This document shows positions 12,640 to 24,385 of a stretch of 64,000 bases of DNA, one piece after another. Both the position numbers and the translations under genes were made by a program. Source of the stretch: Liolophura sinensis. Taxonomy: Eukaryota > Mollusca > Polyplacophora > Chitonida > Chitonidae. The notes below the pieces were generated by a model. That model saw nothing but the letters and a program-made list of their open reading frames with translations, ran no database searches and was not told the DNA's origin. The stretch spans positions 13,306,706 to 13,370,705 of the forward strand of contig NC_088296.1 in the NCBI RefSeq assembly GCF_032854445.1. Reading direction: 5' to 3'. Within the stretch, counting starts at the first letter, position 1. Every line of letters begins with the position of its first letter.

Positions 12640-13142
12640 GTTAGTCTGGATAATTGGCCTGTGTGAATGTTGTTAATACCGAGTTAGTTCTTGATCTACA
12701 TAATTGAGTTTACTATGGTGTTTTTTCACAGATGTCGCATTTTTCGCCTCTACCACGACCCTGAAACATTGTCAGATTCACAATGAGGCATTTTCGTATT
12801 TTAATATTCGTGTGGTCAGAATGAGCAATGAAGATAGCCTACCATACACAGTATCAGCGTGTCAATGTTATTAATCTTTAAAAATTCAAGCGACAAGGTT
12901 ATGATCAACCTAGTATTTTCATATAGGAACCCTCGATCATCAGTAATACTTGTGCAATAGTATCGGTATTTATAACACTCTGTATACTGAAGGGTAATTT
13001 ATGTTCTCTGTTAACGTCACAGCAAGAGCATATTTTTCTTTAAATTACAACTCTACTGTGACTGTTTTGAAAAACGTAAGAAAAGCGGGTAGAGGTTGTC
13101 ACGTGTGAACTTCCTGAAAAACCTTTTCAGCCTGAAACATGC

Positions 13143-13330
13143 GCAAAGGACCCATATAAACAGATTGCACAAGGCACCCATATGACCGGAGTGCACAAGG
13201 GACCCATATGACCAGAGTGCACAAAGCACCCATATGACCAAAGCGCACAGGGGACCCATAAGACCAGAGTGCACAAGGAACCTATATGACCAGAGTGCAC
13301 AACGGACCCATATGACCAGAGTGCAGAAAA
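13143..13330. repeat. 27-bp minisatellite, about seven units
   Basis: Unit close to GCACAAGGGACCCATATGAC CAGAGT, with substitutions between units. It lies in intron 1 of gene B. The minus-strand open frame across it (repeated Met-Gly-Ala-Leu-type residues) comes from the repeat. Confidence 0.85.
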
Positions 13331-13430
13331 CGTAAATCACCCGCCCAGCCCGGCAAACTTTCAAAAGAACCCGGGAATGTAGGGTATAGCCGAGATGCGG
13401 CCATCGCCGGCAAAGTGAAGTCACATGTTT

Positions 13431-15600
13431 GAATCCATCTATGGCAAAATAGTAAGAAGAAATACCATTAGGCTTTCCTCAGCAGTCAGTCCTTATCATA
13501 CATTTTATTGTCGCCTGGTGTGTTACGTGTAGGATGCGACGGGTGCTAAATGTCAGTCAGGCTTTTAAAAGTGTTATAACCTTGAAAAACTGGACAAGTA
13601 GGGTGTGGTGGAATTCTGACAGGTATGCATGATTAACTCGGCGTGGGTTGACAGGTCAGTAAGCTTATGTGAATTTTAGAAATCATCAGTAAATAAACCA
13701 GCTGTCAACCATCAGATTCATAATGCAGACACGTTAAAAGAACAAACATCTTTATTATTTTTGTTCCATCAGCACTTTTTTCACTTTCGTTAGGATACGA
13801 GATATGGCTTAATTATAGATGCGAGAGACTTATGTTCACACAACTCTAAAAGAAGCTTGCCATTCATGTTCACATTTCCTACTTGGAAATCTGCGTTTGT
13901 TGGTCTAAATGTTTAACAATCATCACAAAGAGAACAGCCTGTGCCTGCGCAATTCTGTATATTTTTCTCTGAAGACACATGTATTCCTCTACATTGCTAC
14001 AAGCTGTGACATCTAAAGGAATCATATAGATATACAAGTGCCTTAGATAAGTGCTTAAACTCTTTAACTTGTTATCTATAGTAGTCATTGTACACAATTT
14101 ACAAATCAACATTTACGTGTGAGTAAGTACTAGGCTAAAACTTTCTTAAAAGGTCGTGAACTTCTGCATGCGTGTGATATTACAACACGACTCATCTTGC
14201 TGGATGTAGTTGGTGCTAGTTATCCCCAAAACTTATACAACATACACGTAGCCAAAGGGAGAAAACTATAAGTGTCTTTAACGTTCGGCTTTTTTTAGCC
14301 ACCACAGACATGTTGCTGTTACCATTATGTTGACGTGCCACGTGACCGAAAATTGAACGAATGTTACATGCAACTTGATGAACACACATTGTTACGAAGA
14401 GGCGCAACGTATTGTACGTACTTTCAGATTCACATACGGCATAGCGAAACACTGGGTATGATATTAGGTTTTGTCATACAAACCTTGGCGCCACAGTTAT
14501 GTTTATTTCCCAACTCCAACGAACAAACTCTATGGGAAGTTTTTTTTTTTCAATTGCAACTCATCGAAATAGGTTTGATGTGGTCAGTAATTGTTTTGTG
14601 TGTGTGTGTTCTATACTCTGTACCTATCAGTGCAAAATGTGTGACAACCGTCAGTTCTGATTATTGAAAGTGCTCCTTGAATAGAAATAGTATAAAATTG
14701 TTTCTTTTGTATTTGAACCTAAAAGATGGATTCTTGATACGCATGTATATGGCTCGTATGAGTTACAAACACACAAACACACACACGAACACTCACGAAC
14801 ATTCTTTACAACTCAGTAATTTATTTTGGGTTTCAACCACCAGCCACATGTTACAAACCCAATGGCTTGTATGCAGCGCATTTCAGTCTAAAGGTCATCT
14901 TGGAATAAAAAGGTTCGGTTGTGTCCACATGCAAAATTGCGTTCTGGGGTCCGTTCTTCGAATCAGTCGCAAACTGCCCCTGGTACGATTTCCTTGACAA
15001 CGTGTATGAAAGAGATACATCACCGTGGTAAATGCGCATGAAGGAACGTTGCGACTCCTTGATAGACTGGGCTCTTGATCTGTTGTGGCCATGATGTGGA
15101 ACAGCGCAAAGGTAAAAGTGTTTGCTTAAAAGGACTTTTATGGTTTGTTTTCTAGTGTTTGTTTGTTGTTACGTTCGTCACGTCCCTCAAGTAAATGGAT
15201 GCGTTAGGAAATGACGGACATCCATCCGTCCCACCGTCCAACACTAAGAATATAAACTCTATGTTAACACTATGTTATAATGTTATCAACTCTATCTTCA
15301 GTTAATAAGGACAACTTCCAAAATTCAGAGAATTTGTGGTAATCTTTTAAATATGTGTGTTACTAATGGCCATAATATTTCCCTTCACTTTCATACAACA
15401 ATGTCCCGTTAGGGGGGAAGCTATCATTTCTACACAACCCACTCATACTTTTGTACTTCCTATTCTACCAACTTCATGATGTAAAAACGGGATTTTTTCC
15501 ACTTTTCTCACGTTCCTCGATGAATGACAAATCTTAGCCTCATCGTCGGTATTGATTTCAGATTAACGAGAAAAAAGAGTATGCATTACAACTCACATTT
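13431..15600. other. Gene B intron 1, noncoding
   Basis: AT-rich sequence with no recognised exon. Several short open frames on both strands have no motif and no paralog counterpart. Confidence 0.5.
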
Positions 15601-15619
15601 GATTGATTTGCATTATTAG

Positions 15620-15766
15620 GTGTGAGGACTGAACAATGTGGAACAAACTCACTTTGTGGCTATGGAACTAGATGTGAGACTAAGACGAGTCAGTGTGTAT
15701 GTTTGTCTGACAACGGCAACTTGAGGGAGAGGCAGGGCAATCCTCACTCTGAATTTTACTGTGTGG
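15620..15766 (+). CDS. Gene B exon 2, EGF-like module a (147 nt)
   Basis: Begins GT GTG AGG ACT after CATTATTAG and ends at a GTGAGT donor, phase 1-1. The core TEQCGTNSLCGYGTRCETKT is followed by CVCLSDNGN and YCVG. It is almost identical in protein to gene A exon 2. The expected module b exon, which lies about 1 kb downstream in gene C, is absent. The virus-like element begins at about that distance. Confidence 0.8.
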
Positions 15767-16905
15767 GTGAGTTGAACATTTACATTACCAGTAAAATGCA
15801 GCACGCCGTTTAATCATATGATGATATCATTTTTATGTACGTTGCACTAGGTGATGTACTTTAAATATCATTGCTTAATAGCATATAGATGCAAATGGTT
15901 TGGTTAGCATACCCTGATACCGTGGGTAAAATTATGTGTAGGATAAGGCAAGCAATGAGAACATGTAAATAAGTGCTACATTATTGTAGGCTGAACATAC
16001 TCGTAGAATTCCGTCCTCTTATGCTAAACTTACAACTGTCAAGGAAACATGCTTCTTGCGTCCACTGGTAAACACCATGAGGGAGCTTGGAGTCCAGTGA
16101 TAATTCGTGAATAACAATTCTTTAGGTCACAAATATTGAAATAATTTTTTTTCTGTGTTAAAATAAAATGGTGGTCTGAAGAAACAATGAAATATGAAAT
16201 CATGAAAGACAAACAGCATAGAGAGTAAAACCAGAGCGGCGGCAACAGTGTGATAGCTGGCAAATGGTCACACGCAACCAACGAAATACAGCCTCTTGTC
16301 AGCTTACCTCAGTCAGTGTTTTATTCTAACTGTTCACGTAAAAACTTAAGCATTGGCAAAATGTAAGCCCCCTAGCTTAAGCAGAATTATGTAAGAACAT
16401 AAAGTGGCGTTAATTGCAATTTAATAGATGTAACTGGCCTAGAATTGCATAAAATGCTGTGTTGTAATCACATTAAACACACACAATAATACGCCAATGC
16501 AAAGGGACCAGGCCTCCCGGATGTTTAGTTCACAAGCAAAAGTTTAGTTTATGCAGGAATGCAAATTAAACGTCTACAGAGGGTAAAACTAGCGAAGAAT
16601 GTGTAACAGATCACAATTGGCCAGACGTTACCATTTTGTGTCACCCTCTGTTATGGATAGTATATGGTGGCGAAGCTGTTTGACTGGCCCCTTTGAGGCG
16701 TTCCAACGTTTTGTTAATACCCACACAATACCGGCAATTGACGCACGTCAGTTTTACAAATATTACCATCAGTAACAGGTTAAACAGGAAAAATGGAAGG
16801 AACAATTCTTCTTGTTTCACTAGCAATCTACAGACTTTTACTAAAATCTGTTTTTATCAGTTTTTTACGTTTACTATTAAGTCTGTTAATTTATGTCGAC
16901 TCTAG

Positions 16906-17199
16906 AGGCGCTTAGGGAAGCAGGGGGTGCCAGCATAGCAGTTTAGAAGCAGGGGGTGCCAGCATACCACTCGGTGAGGCCGTTGAAGCTCCTATCGGTA
17001 TTTCCGGGGCATGTTTATAGTTATTCAACCCCACCAAAAACAGGTCTGGTGGGCCAAAAAACAACGCATCTCGCCTGTCCAAAACTAGACAGCCCGAGCA
17101 AACCCCCCCCCCCCCCGCCCTTGGGCAACCCCTAGCCAAGGCGTACATGTTTGTTTACATTTTAGACATACCCATCCGCAGTAGTATACGAAGTGATAA
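16906..17199 (+). repeat. Left terminal repeat, outer copy
   Basis: Matches 17670-17966 as a direct repeat from CTAGAGGCGCTT to GAAGTGATAAGCAGCC, after which the two diverge abruptly. It matches 31550-31794 inverted. Inside is a small tandem duplication of AGCAGGGGGTGCCAGCATA. A poly-C tract lies at 17102-17116. Confidence 0.8.
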
Positions 17200-17248
17200 G
17201 CAGCCCGTATACACGATGACTCGATGAACAAACACGTGCGCCTGGCTC

Positions 17249-17488
17249 ATGATTTGCACAACCGACCTCTGCGGTAGATCCTGACTAGGCACGCACTTTA
17301 AAATCCACCTGTTTCGCCTCCGAAAGGGGCCGCCACTCCAACCGTGTATCAAGTGCGGAAAGGGTGTTAAAAACGCTTTCTGTCTCTGCCGAGCCTGTGG
17401 GTATGACAACGCAAAGACCAACAACTGGAAGCTAAAGAAGGCAGCGTTCGAGAAGGAGTTTAAACGTTTGGCTAGGATTGACCCCTAA
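17249..17488 (+). pseudogene. Small zinc-ribbon protein, one internal stop
   Basis: An 80-codon frame from ATG at 17249 to TAA at 17488, broken by TGA at 17282-17284. The C-terminal half has the cysteine pattern PCIKCGKGV and FCLCRACGYD, typical of a zinc ribbon or knuckle. A basic tail rich in Lys and Arg (KLKKAAFEKEFKRLARIDP) follows. It sits between the two direct copies of the left terminal repeat, so it may be a normal end-proximal gene or part of a second, broken copy. A nucleic-acid-binding role is likely but inferred from the fold only. Confidence 0.5.
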
Positions 17489-17669
17489 ACCCCCGTTGTA
17501 TATACCCATCCACCGAGACGACCATTTAGAAAAATAAATTGTTTGTTCATACCCAATCGAATTAACTGATATCGGTAATGATGCACGCAGAAAAAGCATC
17601 AGCATTACGCGTGCGTACAAAATCGCTACTGGCAGATGGCCAGCCTACCCCCGCTCCCGTGTGGCCCTA

Positions 17670-17966
17670 GAGGCGCTTCGGGAAGCAGAGGGTGCCAGCA
17701 TACCAGTTTAGAAGCAGGGGGTGCCAGCATACCACTCGGTGAGGCCGTTGAAGCTCCTATCGGCATTTCCGGGGCATGTTTATAGTTATATAACCCATCA
17801 AAAAACAGGTCTGGCTGGCCAAAAACAACGCATCTCGCATGTCCAAAACTAGACAGCCCGAGGGGCGCCCCACCCCGCCCTTGGGCAACCCCTAGCCAAG
17901 GCGTACACGTTTGTTTACATTTTAGACATACCCATCCGCAGTAGTATACGAAGTGATAAGCAGCCA
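17670..17966 (+). repeat. Left terminal repeat, inner copy
   Basis: Second direct copy of the terminal repeat. It runs straight into the first recognisable codons of the replicase. Its poly-C stretch is replaced by CGAGGGGCGCCCCACCCCGC. Confidence 0.8.
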
Positions 17967-20900
17967 CATAACGGCCACCAAGGCCCAAGCGGCCAATGAG
18001 ACCAAGCGCCGAGTTGCTAAGGACTTCGCTGCCGAGGCCAAGCGCCTTGGGGCAGTCGATATTGCCCTCGGCTTCGATCTCGACCGGCCGACGGCAGCAG
18101 GCCAGCAAGAGCCGAAGCCGGCAAAGCTCGTGGGGCGCGCCAAAAAGCAGCACGCCGGGAAGGCGCTGCCCACGTCTTCACCTCCTGGCGGCAGGAGACC
18201 CCTGACCCTCATGACCTCGCCCACGTGGTCGTCAATGCCAGCATCCGTGTCGTCGCTGGTAACATGGTACAAGGCAACACGATCGACACCGCCCGTTCAA
18301 CAGACATCCTGGGAAGCCTAGAAGGCGAATACCTCATCAAGATCAAGCTGATAAAGGAACAGGAAGAAGGCGTCTTGTGGTCGAGGATGCTTTCCAACCC
18401 CTCCGGGAGGGTAAAGCACGAGGAAAAGCTGTAATCGAGATTACGGCCCAAACGAACCCGGGTCTTCTTGAAGGTATTGACCGACCCTACTTCGGGAACG
18501 CCTATCCCATGTCAGCTGTCTTATACGGGCTGTACCCAACCAGAGCGCCCGATCAGACCAACCTCGCCCCTCTGCGTGCAGGCCAATTCAATTGCGTCGC
18601 CCGGGTGGCCCTAAACCACCTCAAGAGCGCTACCAGGGGATACGGCGGCCCAGCGTCGGAAAATAGGAACCTGGGAGGTTGGTGTCCACGAAACCTTGCA
18701 GGGCTCAAAACAGGCACACGGCGCGCCATTATCGTCCGCGACATCGCTGGCGAGACCCTCCACTCGAGTGGCAAGCATGGAGCCAGCAAGTGAAAACCGA
18801 TCGAAATCACACTCCATAACGGCCACGCCTGGGGACCGGAGCTGGCATTCCCCCGAGCCCGAGAAGTCCGGACCTACGCCGGCGACGTCTGGGAGGCGAT
18901 CCGAAAAGAGGTCGCCTACGAACCGATGGCTGTCTGGTTGCTGGGGGCAGCGAAGGACGGAGCTCACTGTCAACCAGTTCGTCCTCGCCGACGGGCGCAC
19001 CTACCGGACCAGCCTCTCGCACGAGGTCTTGATCGCTGCCTGTCGCCACCTATTTCCCGATGACCCCAAGGCACTGGCCAGCAAGGTCTTTGGAGAGAAT
19101 CACGCTGCAAGCCTGGTAACAAGGAAGAAGAATGACTGGCGACCGACGCCAGCCAACCTCTTGGACGAGGTCCAGGCGGCCTGCGTCGAGCATGTGGAAC
19201 TCCCCGGGCTACCACACACAGGACGTAGTTAGCATCGATATGAAAGCCTGTTAACCTGCCTCCTTCCAGGGCCACGGCGAGGCCGCACCCTGGTTCAGGG
19301 GGTTTGGTCATCCCGGCCACCGTATGGTCCGCGTCGCAATTAACGGCCCGCTGCTCGTGGACATCGGCACAGGCTTCGCCTGCGTACGCTGGTGGGAGTT
19401 CGCTCCCGACTGCCACCCGGTCATACCGTGGTTTGGGGGCCACCTCATTGCAAAAGGCTGGGCTCTCACGACACTCCTAGCCTATCTCACTGAGACAGGC
19501 CTCTTAACCCACCTCCAGGTCAAAGAGGGGCTCGATGCTCTCAGGCCCCAGCACAATGTCTGGCTCCCTGACAGCCGAGACCAGGCATGTCCGGTCATCG
19601 GCAAGTTTACCCAGGGCTAAAAGGCCAATGGCAAGCGGATGACGCGGCATCTCATCATGGACCAGGACGAACTGGACTTCCTAGTAGACGACTGCCGCAA
19701 AAGTGGCTCCCTACTGGGAGCACCCGAACGGTGCCCTCTGGGGTGGGTCTTGACCTACTATGGGGCCCAGCCGCAGTACACCCACCTGCGGGCGAGCATG
19801 CTAGCATACGCCCACATCAATCTCTTGGCGATGCTCCGCCGGTTCACGGCCGAGGAAGCCGTCCGAGTGGCATCGGACAGCCTCTACCTTACCCGTCCGG
19901 CCCTAGCCAAGCTCGACAGCGTCGAGAACTTCGTTGCTCCCCGGCATTGTAACTGCGGTAGACAATTATGTGTCCATTGTCTGATGGGGTTGGCCTGGAT
20001 GCCCCCCGTGGCCCCGGGCCAGTGGAGAGACAAGGGCGAGACGATATTTGCGCCCCAGTACCACACCGCCTACCAAGCGAAAGCCGACGCATGGGGGTAC
20101 TGTCACTTGCTCCACGACAGCATGCCGCCCAGCCACACGGATCGGTTAGCGCGCCACGAGCTCAGCTATCTCAACGGGGGTGGTGGCTCGAAGAAGACGA
20201 CACCAGCAATCGAGCTCTTTCGCGCCCGCGGATTCCTGGTGGTGTTCACGCCCACCCAACGCCTCGCGAGGGAGATGAGAGCCCGTATGATGGGCGTGAA
20301 GGCCCAGACGTACCATTCGTTCTTCCGCTGGAGCGGCCAAAAGGTCTGGTCTCCAGAAGTGATGGGTCAGAAGTTTGTTCCTTGTGTCGTCGTCTGGGGC
20401 GAGGTGTGCACCGTCCCGCACCCCATCTTGGAGACATTTCTTGAGTGGCTGGACTGCAGGGGTGTTCATGTTATCTACTGCTGCGACCAGGGCCAACCCC
20501 CACCAATAACGGGCGAGGCCCCACAAGACTAGCTGCGCAAGGCTGCCGGTTACTATGAAGAGATCACCAGCGACCATCGGGCGAAGGAGGAGGACCTCCG
20601 GGCCCTGAAGAGGGCGATGCGGCTCGAACCAGACAGGGTACAGTGGCGGGAGATGCTGCGTGCCATGCCCATATGTGATGGCTGGAAAGATTTCTTGGCT
20701 GTGTGAAAACCGACGGACCTCGTCCTCATTTCACGGAAGGTGCAACGCGATCGGGCACAGAAGCTTATCTTTGAGCGCTACCGAAGAGCCTTCCCCAGAG
20801 AGCCGGTCCCCCTAATCTATCGCCCGCGGGACACCGAGAAGCAGAACGTAATGCTGACCGTCCCGGCCCATTATTTATGGACGATGGCAGGCCGTACCAG

Positions 20901-21518
20901 CTGGAGCTCGTGCTCAACGATGTCGTCGAGGTAAGCGTGAGGACCGCACAGGAGGTTGTGGAAGGTAAGTGGCCAGACTTCGCACTAGGCTACGCGATGA
21001 CGGTCCACTCGAGCCAAGACCTGGCAATTGAGGACCCCCAACGTGTCTGGGTCGTGGATGACCGCAGCTCATGGAACAACCACTGTTACCTCGCCGTGAG
21101 CCGCGTTGAGTATCTCGGGCAACTCCGCCGCTGCTGTCCACCGCCAGACCCCGACGGTCCGTCTGTCCCGCAGGAAAACGCCGCGGAGGTGCAGAAAAAA
21201 CATCGCCTGCAAGCTGGCCGGTTAAAAACGATTTGACGACGCAACGGAACACACCAATAACCTGCGCGCTTAGGACGTCCTTGGCCTGCGGCAAAACAGG
21301 GCGGCCGATTCGCCGTTGGTAACTGCGCCCTCCTGTGGTGCTGGCAGCCCAAGGACGCCCGCCAGTTCAGCGTTGACCGCCTCGACAACGCCCAAGGTCA
21401 CACCCGTGGCAATGTCCGCTTGACCTGCCTGGAGTGCAACCGCCGTCGGGGGGCGGCAACGTTGCGCTCAATGGTCATTAAGGTGGAGACTCCTTCAGAT
21501 GTGCTTCTCATCACCTGA
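17953..21518 (+). pseudogene. Fused B-family DNA polymerase / SF1 helicase / HNH nuclease (replicase), decayed
   Basis: About 3.5 kb of coding sequence. The first 1.2 kb hops between frames (17953, 18225, 18377, 18696). From 19222 to about 20870 one frame continues through stops at 19252, 19618, 20530 and 20704. It then shifts near 20872 and ends at TGA 21516-21518. Order of signs: a motif A-like D-M-K-A-C-stop-P at 19237; a motif C-like VRVASDSLYL near 19863, as in B-family polymerases; cysteine pairs CNCGRQLCVHC; a P-loop remnant GGGGSKKTT near 20180; a Walker B remnant VVVWGEVC; GDQGQPPP-like YCCDQGQPPPITG; GYAMTVHSSQ near 20980 and AVSRVEYLGQLRR, as in RecD/Pif1-type SF1 helicases; then FSVDRLDN...TCLECNRRRG, an HNH/endonuclease VII-type ending. 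The true start was not resolved. It overlaps the convergent integrase by 8 nt. Confidence 0.7.
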
Positions 21519-22527
21519 GAACCCCATCTGGGGGTAGCTGAGTATCGGGAGGCACTATAAGCAACTCTTCACGAACAAAGCCCCGTCGCGGGCCATCCGA
21601 CGTATCATCTAGATAATACAGCACGGGCTCATTAGGTTTTGTGACAAAGCGCCCAAGCCGATATATCTCTAGAGACCACACAGGATCAGTCGTGCGACGG
21701 CGGCCGCCCTCCAGCTCTCCAGGCTGATAGAGATAACGAACACCAACACCCTCGGGGATCTTCCGCTCCCTAAGTCCAACAGGACGACTTGGAACCGTCG
21801 AGGAAGGCTTACGGGGCACCTCTTTTGCCTTGATAGCGTCTTTCGGCTTTTTACCCATCAGTCTGGTTGTCTCGTTATTTAGAGCGGCCACAACAGAGGG
21901 CAGCCGAACTACCCATTCAGTAGACCGGTGTTCGGGAAGGAGGCGCATCTCCTGGGCATACTGATGTCCAAAGAGCCGCTCAGCCAGAGTACGGTTGAAA
22001 CGCTCCACTATGCCTTGCTCTTGGTGGATATCCACGCGATCTCGGCGGACTGTGACATCGTGTTTGGCCAGCAGTTAGTTCACTGCACCCATGAACTCGC
22101 GCCCAGGGTCAACTTGGAGTAGCTTCGCCCATCTCAGGGGTCCCCGCTTGTAGATGCGAGTGAGAGCGTCAGAGACCCCTTAAGATTCGTTTGTGGCCAA
22201 CGGCTCTGCCTCTTTATAGCGCGAAGCGACGTCGACGACGGTAAGCGCGTATCTATGGGTGCGCTTGCCGACCTTATCATGGGGAAGAAATAGCAGGTCA
22301 CCCTGGTGGACCTCGTTAGGCACGGCCACATCGAACTTTGACCTCGGTATTTTTCTGGGACGTTGCAGGTATATCTGCCAGATAGCCTGCTTTCCCAGCC
22401 AGGCCCGAACCACATCTTCGGAGAATTTAGCCGCAGTGGCAAGTTTCTGGATGGCCGCGTGGCCCTTCCAGTACCCACGAGGGCTGTAGTAGATATTTGC
22501 CAGGCGAGCAGACACCTTACTAGCCAT
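21511..22527 (-). pseudogene. Retroviral-type (DDE) integrase of the element, two in-frame stops
   Basis: One frame of 339 codons from ATG 22527 to TGA 21511, interrupted only by TAA at 22180-22182 and TAA at 22075-22077. The rve core is visible: the first acidic residue in EVHQGDLLFL, with ALTVVDVASRYKEAEPL; the second in QVDPGREFMGAV; and the Glu in EQGIVERFNRTLAERLFG. A basic C-terminal part with VRYLYQPGELEGGRRR and LYYLDD resembles the chromo/SH3-like tail of such integrases. It would join the element's ends to target DNA. The nearly intact frame is one of the best-preserved in the element. It is tail-to-tail with the replicase. Confidence 0.85.
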
Positions 22528-22683
22528 GTCATCAAGGTATTCTAGCAGCCTTCTAACAGATTTGCGACGAAAAAGATGTTAATCATCGCGGCGTATTTGC
22601 GTGCGCAAAACCACCTCACTACTAAGGTTGTGCTTGCCATACGGCGAGGAGCTCAGTGGCGAGTCCGGCACAGTCAGTTCGGA

Positions 22684-23133
22684 TTACTTGGTGAGTTTTG
22701 CGATTCCGTAACTCACACCCCCAACCACACACATTCCCAGGATGACGGAGGTTATCTTGCGGTGTTTTTGATCTTCACTAGGCACATAGAAATCGGAGAA
22801 CTGTGGACCTGAGCCCAGCAGCGCGTCGCGTGCATTGCGTGTAAGAGTTTTGCCCGTGACCCTAGAATTCTCGCGGATTGCGGTGTCGACATCCCGGAAC
22901 GTTTGGACAGCGTGGCCCTGGCGGCGGAGTTCATCAATGATCCAGTCCAAGCTCTCAATGCGCTTTCGGGTCCATTTTTCCTGGGCGGCTTGGAGTTGCT
23001 CTACAGCGCGGCCATGGCGCCTCCGCTCTTCGTCCACACCGGAACTCCTCAGCATGGAAAACATATAGTTGCTCCCGCTGAAGGCCAGAGCGTTTACGAG
23101 GGCACCGCCCATCATCATTGCGATGGAGGCCAT
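22684..23133 (-). CDS. Intact small protein with N- and C-terminal hydrophobic segments, element gene
   Basis: A 149-residue frame without lesions, ATG at 23133. Residues 1-30 are hydrophobic and Gly/Ala/Met-rich (MASIAMMMGGALVNALAFSG). The middle is a charged, probably helical or coiled-coil region (EQLQAAQEKWTRKRIESLDW). The C-terminus has another hydrophobic stretch (ITSVILGMCVVGGVSYGIAKL). It could be a virion membrane or scaffold protein. I know no function and assign none. Its open frame contrasts with the broken neighbours. Confidence 0.6.
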   Translation of the reverse strand: MASIAMMMGGALVNALAFSGSNYMFSMLRSSGVDEERRRHGRAVEQLQAAQEKWTRKRIESLDWIIDELRRQGHAVQTFRDVDTAIRENSRVTGKTLTRNARDALLGSGPQFSDFYVPSEDQKHRKITSVILGMCVVGGVSYGIAKLTK

Positions 23134-23359
23134 TACTCCTTGATTATATTGGGAGGAAGGTACCCCTGTTTAATTAGCAACTCCTTCGGCCAGGCCTACA
23201 TCAGCAATGACCATGCCAACTTCACGGAGTGTTAACTTCAACTTCGGGAGTTATTAGGAACATCTGGCCGAGACGAGCGTACCCAGTAGCCAGGAGAGAG
23301 ACCACAGCGGCGTGGTAGGCCGCGTTGACTAGCACTTTTCCGTCACTTGAGTAGACATG

Positions 23360-23830
23360 TCACTCTATATAGAAAGGGTCGCGACGTGTATTTAAATGGA
23401 GTTTCTGTTTTTGCGAAGGAACAGGCGTAATGTCTTGTTGTGCCGTATCGCGGATGCGCCACACGCGTAGCAACACTAACCCTGCAAGGCTGCAAACGCC
23501 TAATATCGCCAGGGGCGTCCTCCAGTGGGTGATTTGGTGTACCCGTTCCTTCGTAGAATCCGGTTCCTTCGCAAAATCTGTGGCTTCCCCCTCCTTCGTA
23601 GAATCCGCTTCCTTTGGCTGTTTCTTAGTAGAATCAGCTGCGTCAAGCAAAGCAGCCTTAGCTTCGCGAAGATCGGCCTTGAGCTTTTCAGCCTTGGTAT
23701 TTCTCGCTGCAGCACCCGCTCGACCCGCAGCGACTTTTGGGGGGCTCTTCGCAGGTCTGTCATTCGTAGAAGGTTCTTTCGGACCTTCCGGGTTCGTTGT
23801 ACTCATGTTCCTCTGGATCATACGATTCAT
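23360..23830 (-). CDS. Lys/Ala-rich protein with C-terminal transmembrane segment, element gene
   Basis: An intact 156-codon frame. The likely start is either Met 1 at 23830 or the internal Met at 23806 (MSTTNPEGPKEPSTN). The N-terminal half is low complexity, rich in Lys, Pro, Ala and Ser. It has repeated DSTKE/DSTKK units at residues 65-95, which come from 15-16-nt DNA repeats. A hydrophobic stretch ILGVCSLAGLVLLRVW near the C-terminus should span a membrane. Function unknown. Confidence 0.5.
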   Translation of the reverse strand: MNRMIQRNMSTTNPEGPKEPSTNDRPAKSPPKVAAGRAGAAARNTKAEKLKADLREAKAALLDAADSTKKQPKEADSTKEGEATDFAKEPDSTKERVHQITHWRTPLAILGVCSLAGLVLLRVWRIRDTAQQDITPVPSQKQKLHLNTRRDPFYIE

Positions 23831-23849
23831 TTCTAGGACAGCAGTAGTG

Positions 23850-24358
23850 TTAAAATGAGCAGTGCTCAGCAGTGGTCAACGCCATGGTTAACGGTGCCAA
23901 GTACTTACCATAGCAGTAGTACAGCCAGCAGCTAGCACTGCTAATCGCCTGTTCAACAAATGGGTCGGTGGCGAGCCGTGTCCTGAGCATTGGTCGATTT
24001 TTGGGTGGGATTGGTAGGAGCCAGCTGGCCGCCCTTACATATGATCTTAAGAACATACCCCCGAGACCGTTAACCATCCGCGCACCGAGCTTAGCCTCGT
24101 ACCGGGAGTGCAGCCTTTCAACGTCTTCGTCGCTTATGGCGTCGATCTCAGCGGCCGTTACGTCTTTTCCCAGATATGGCTTGGCCTGCCCACCCGCCGC
24201 AAGTGCCGCCAGCCTACCCTGAGCTGCCGTGCATCATCTTGTTGGCTGAGGCCGGGGTGTTGGCTGAGGCCGGGATGTTGGCTGAGGCCGTGCTGTTGGC
24301 TGAGGCCGGGCTCTTTATTTGCGCTCAGCAGCTCGTGTATAAGCTCGTCGGTATCCAT
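23850..24358 (-). pseudogene. Unknown element protein with one frameshift and GLSQ repeats
   Basis: ATG at 24358. The first frame gives MDTDELIHELLSANKEPG, then repeats of GLSQHP/GLSQQ made by 18-bp DNA repeats. A frameshift near 24235 joins it to LGKDVTAAEIDAISDEDVER and ARMVNGLGGMFLRSY. It continues through LLPIPPKNRPML and DPFVEQAISSASCWLYYCYG to TGA or TAA at 23850. The C-terminal part looks mostly helical. Function unknown. Confidence 0.5.
24240..24312. repeat. 18-bp coding minisatellite
   Basis: Units of TTGGCTGAGGCCGGGNTG repeated about four to five times. On the minus strand they encode the GLSQHP repeats of the neighbouring gene. Confidence 0.85.
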
Positions 24359-24385
24359 GCATCATTGGAAAAATAACGCATACGT

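Noticed and set aside
13053-13424. 123-codon frame with repeated His-Ser-Gly-Leu-type residues
   Set aside because: Produced by the 27-bp minisatellite.
17626-21388. Long minus-strand frames opposite the replicase
   Set aside because: Shadows of the GC-rich coding strand; no motif in any of them.
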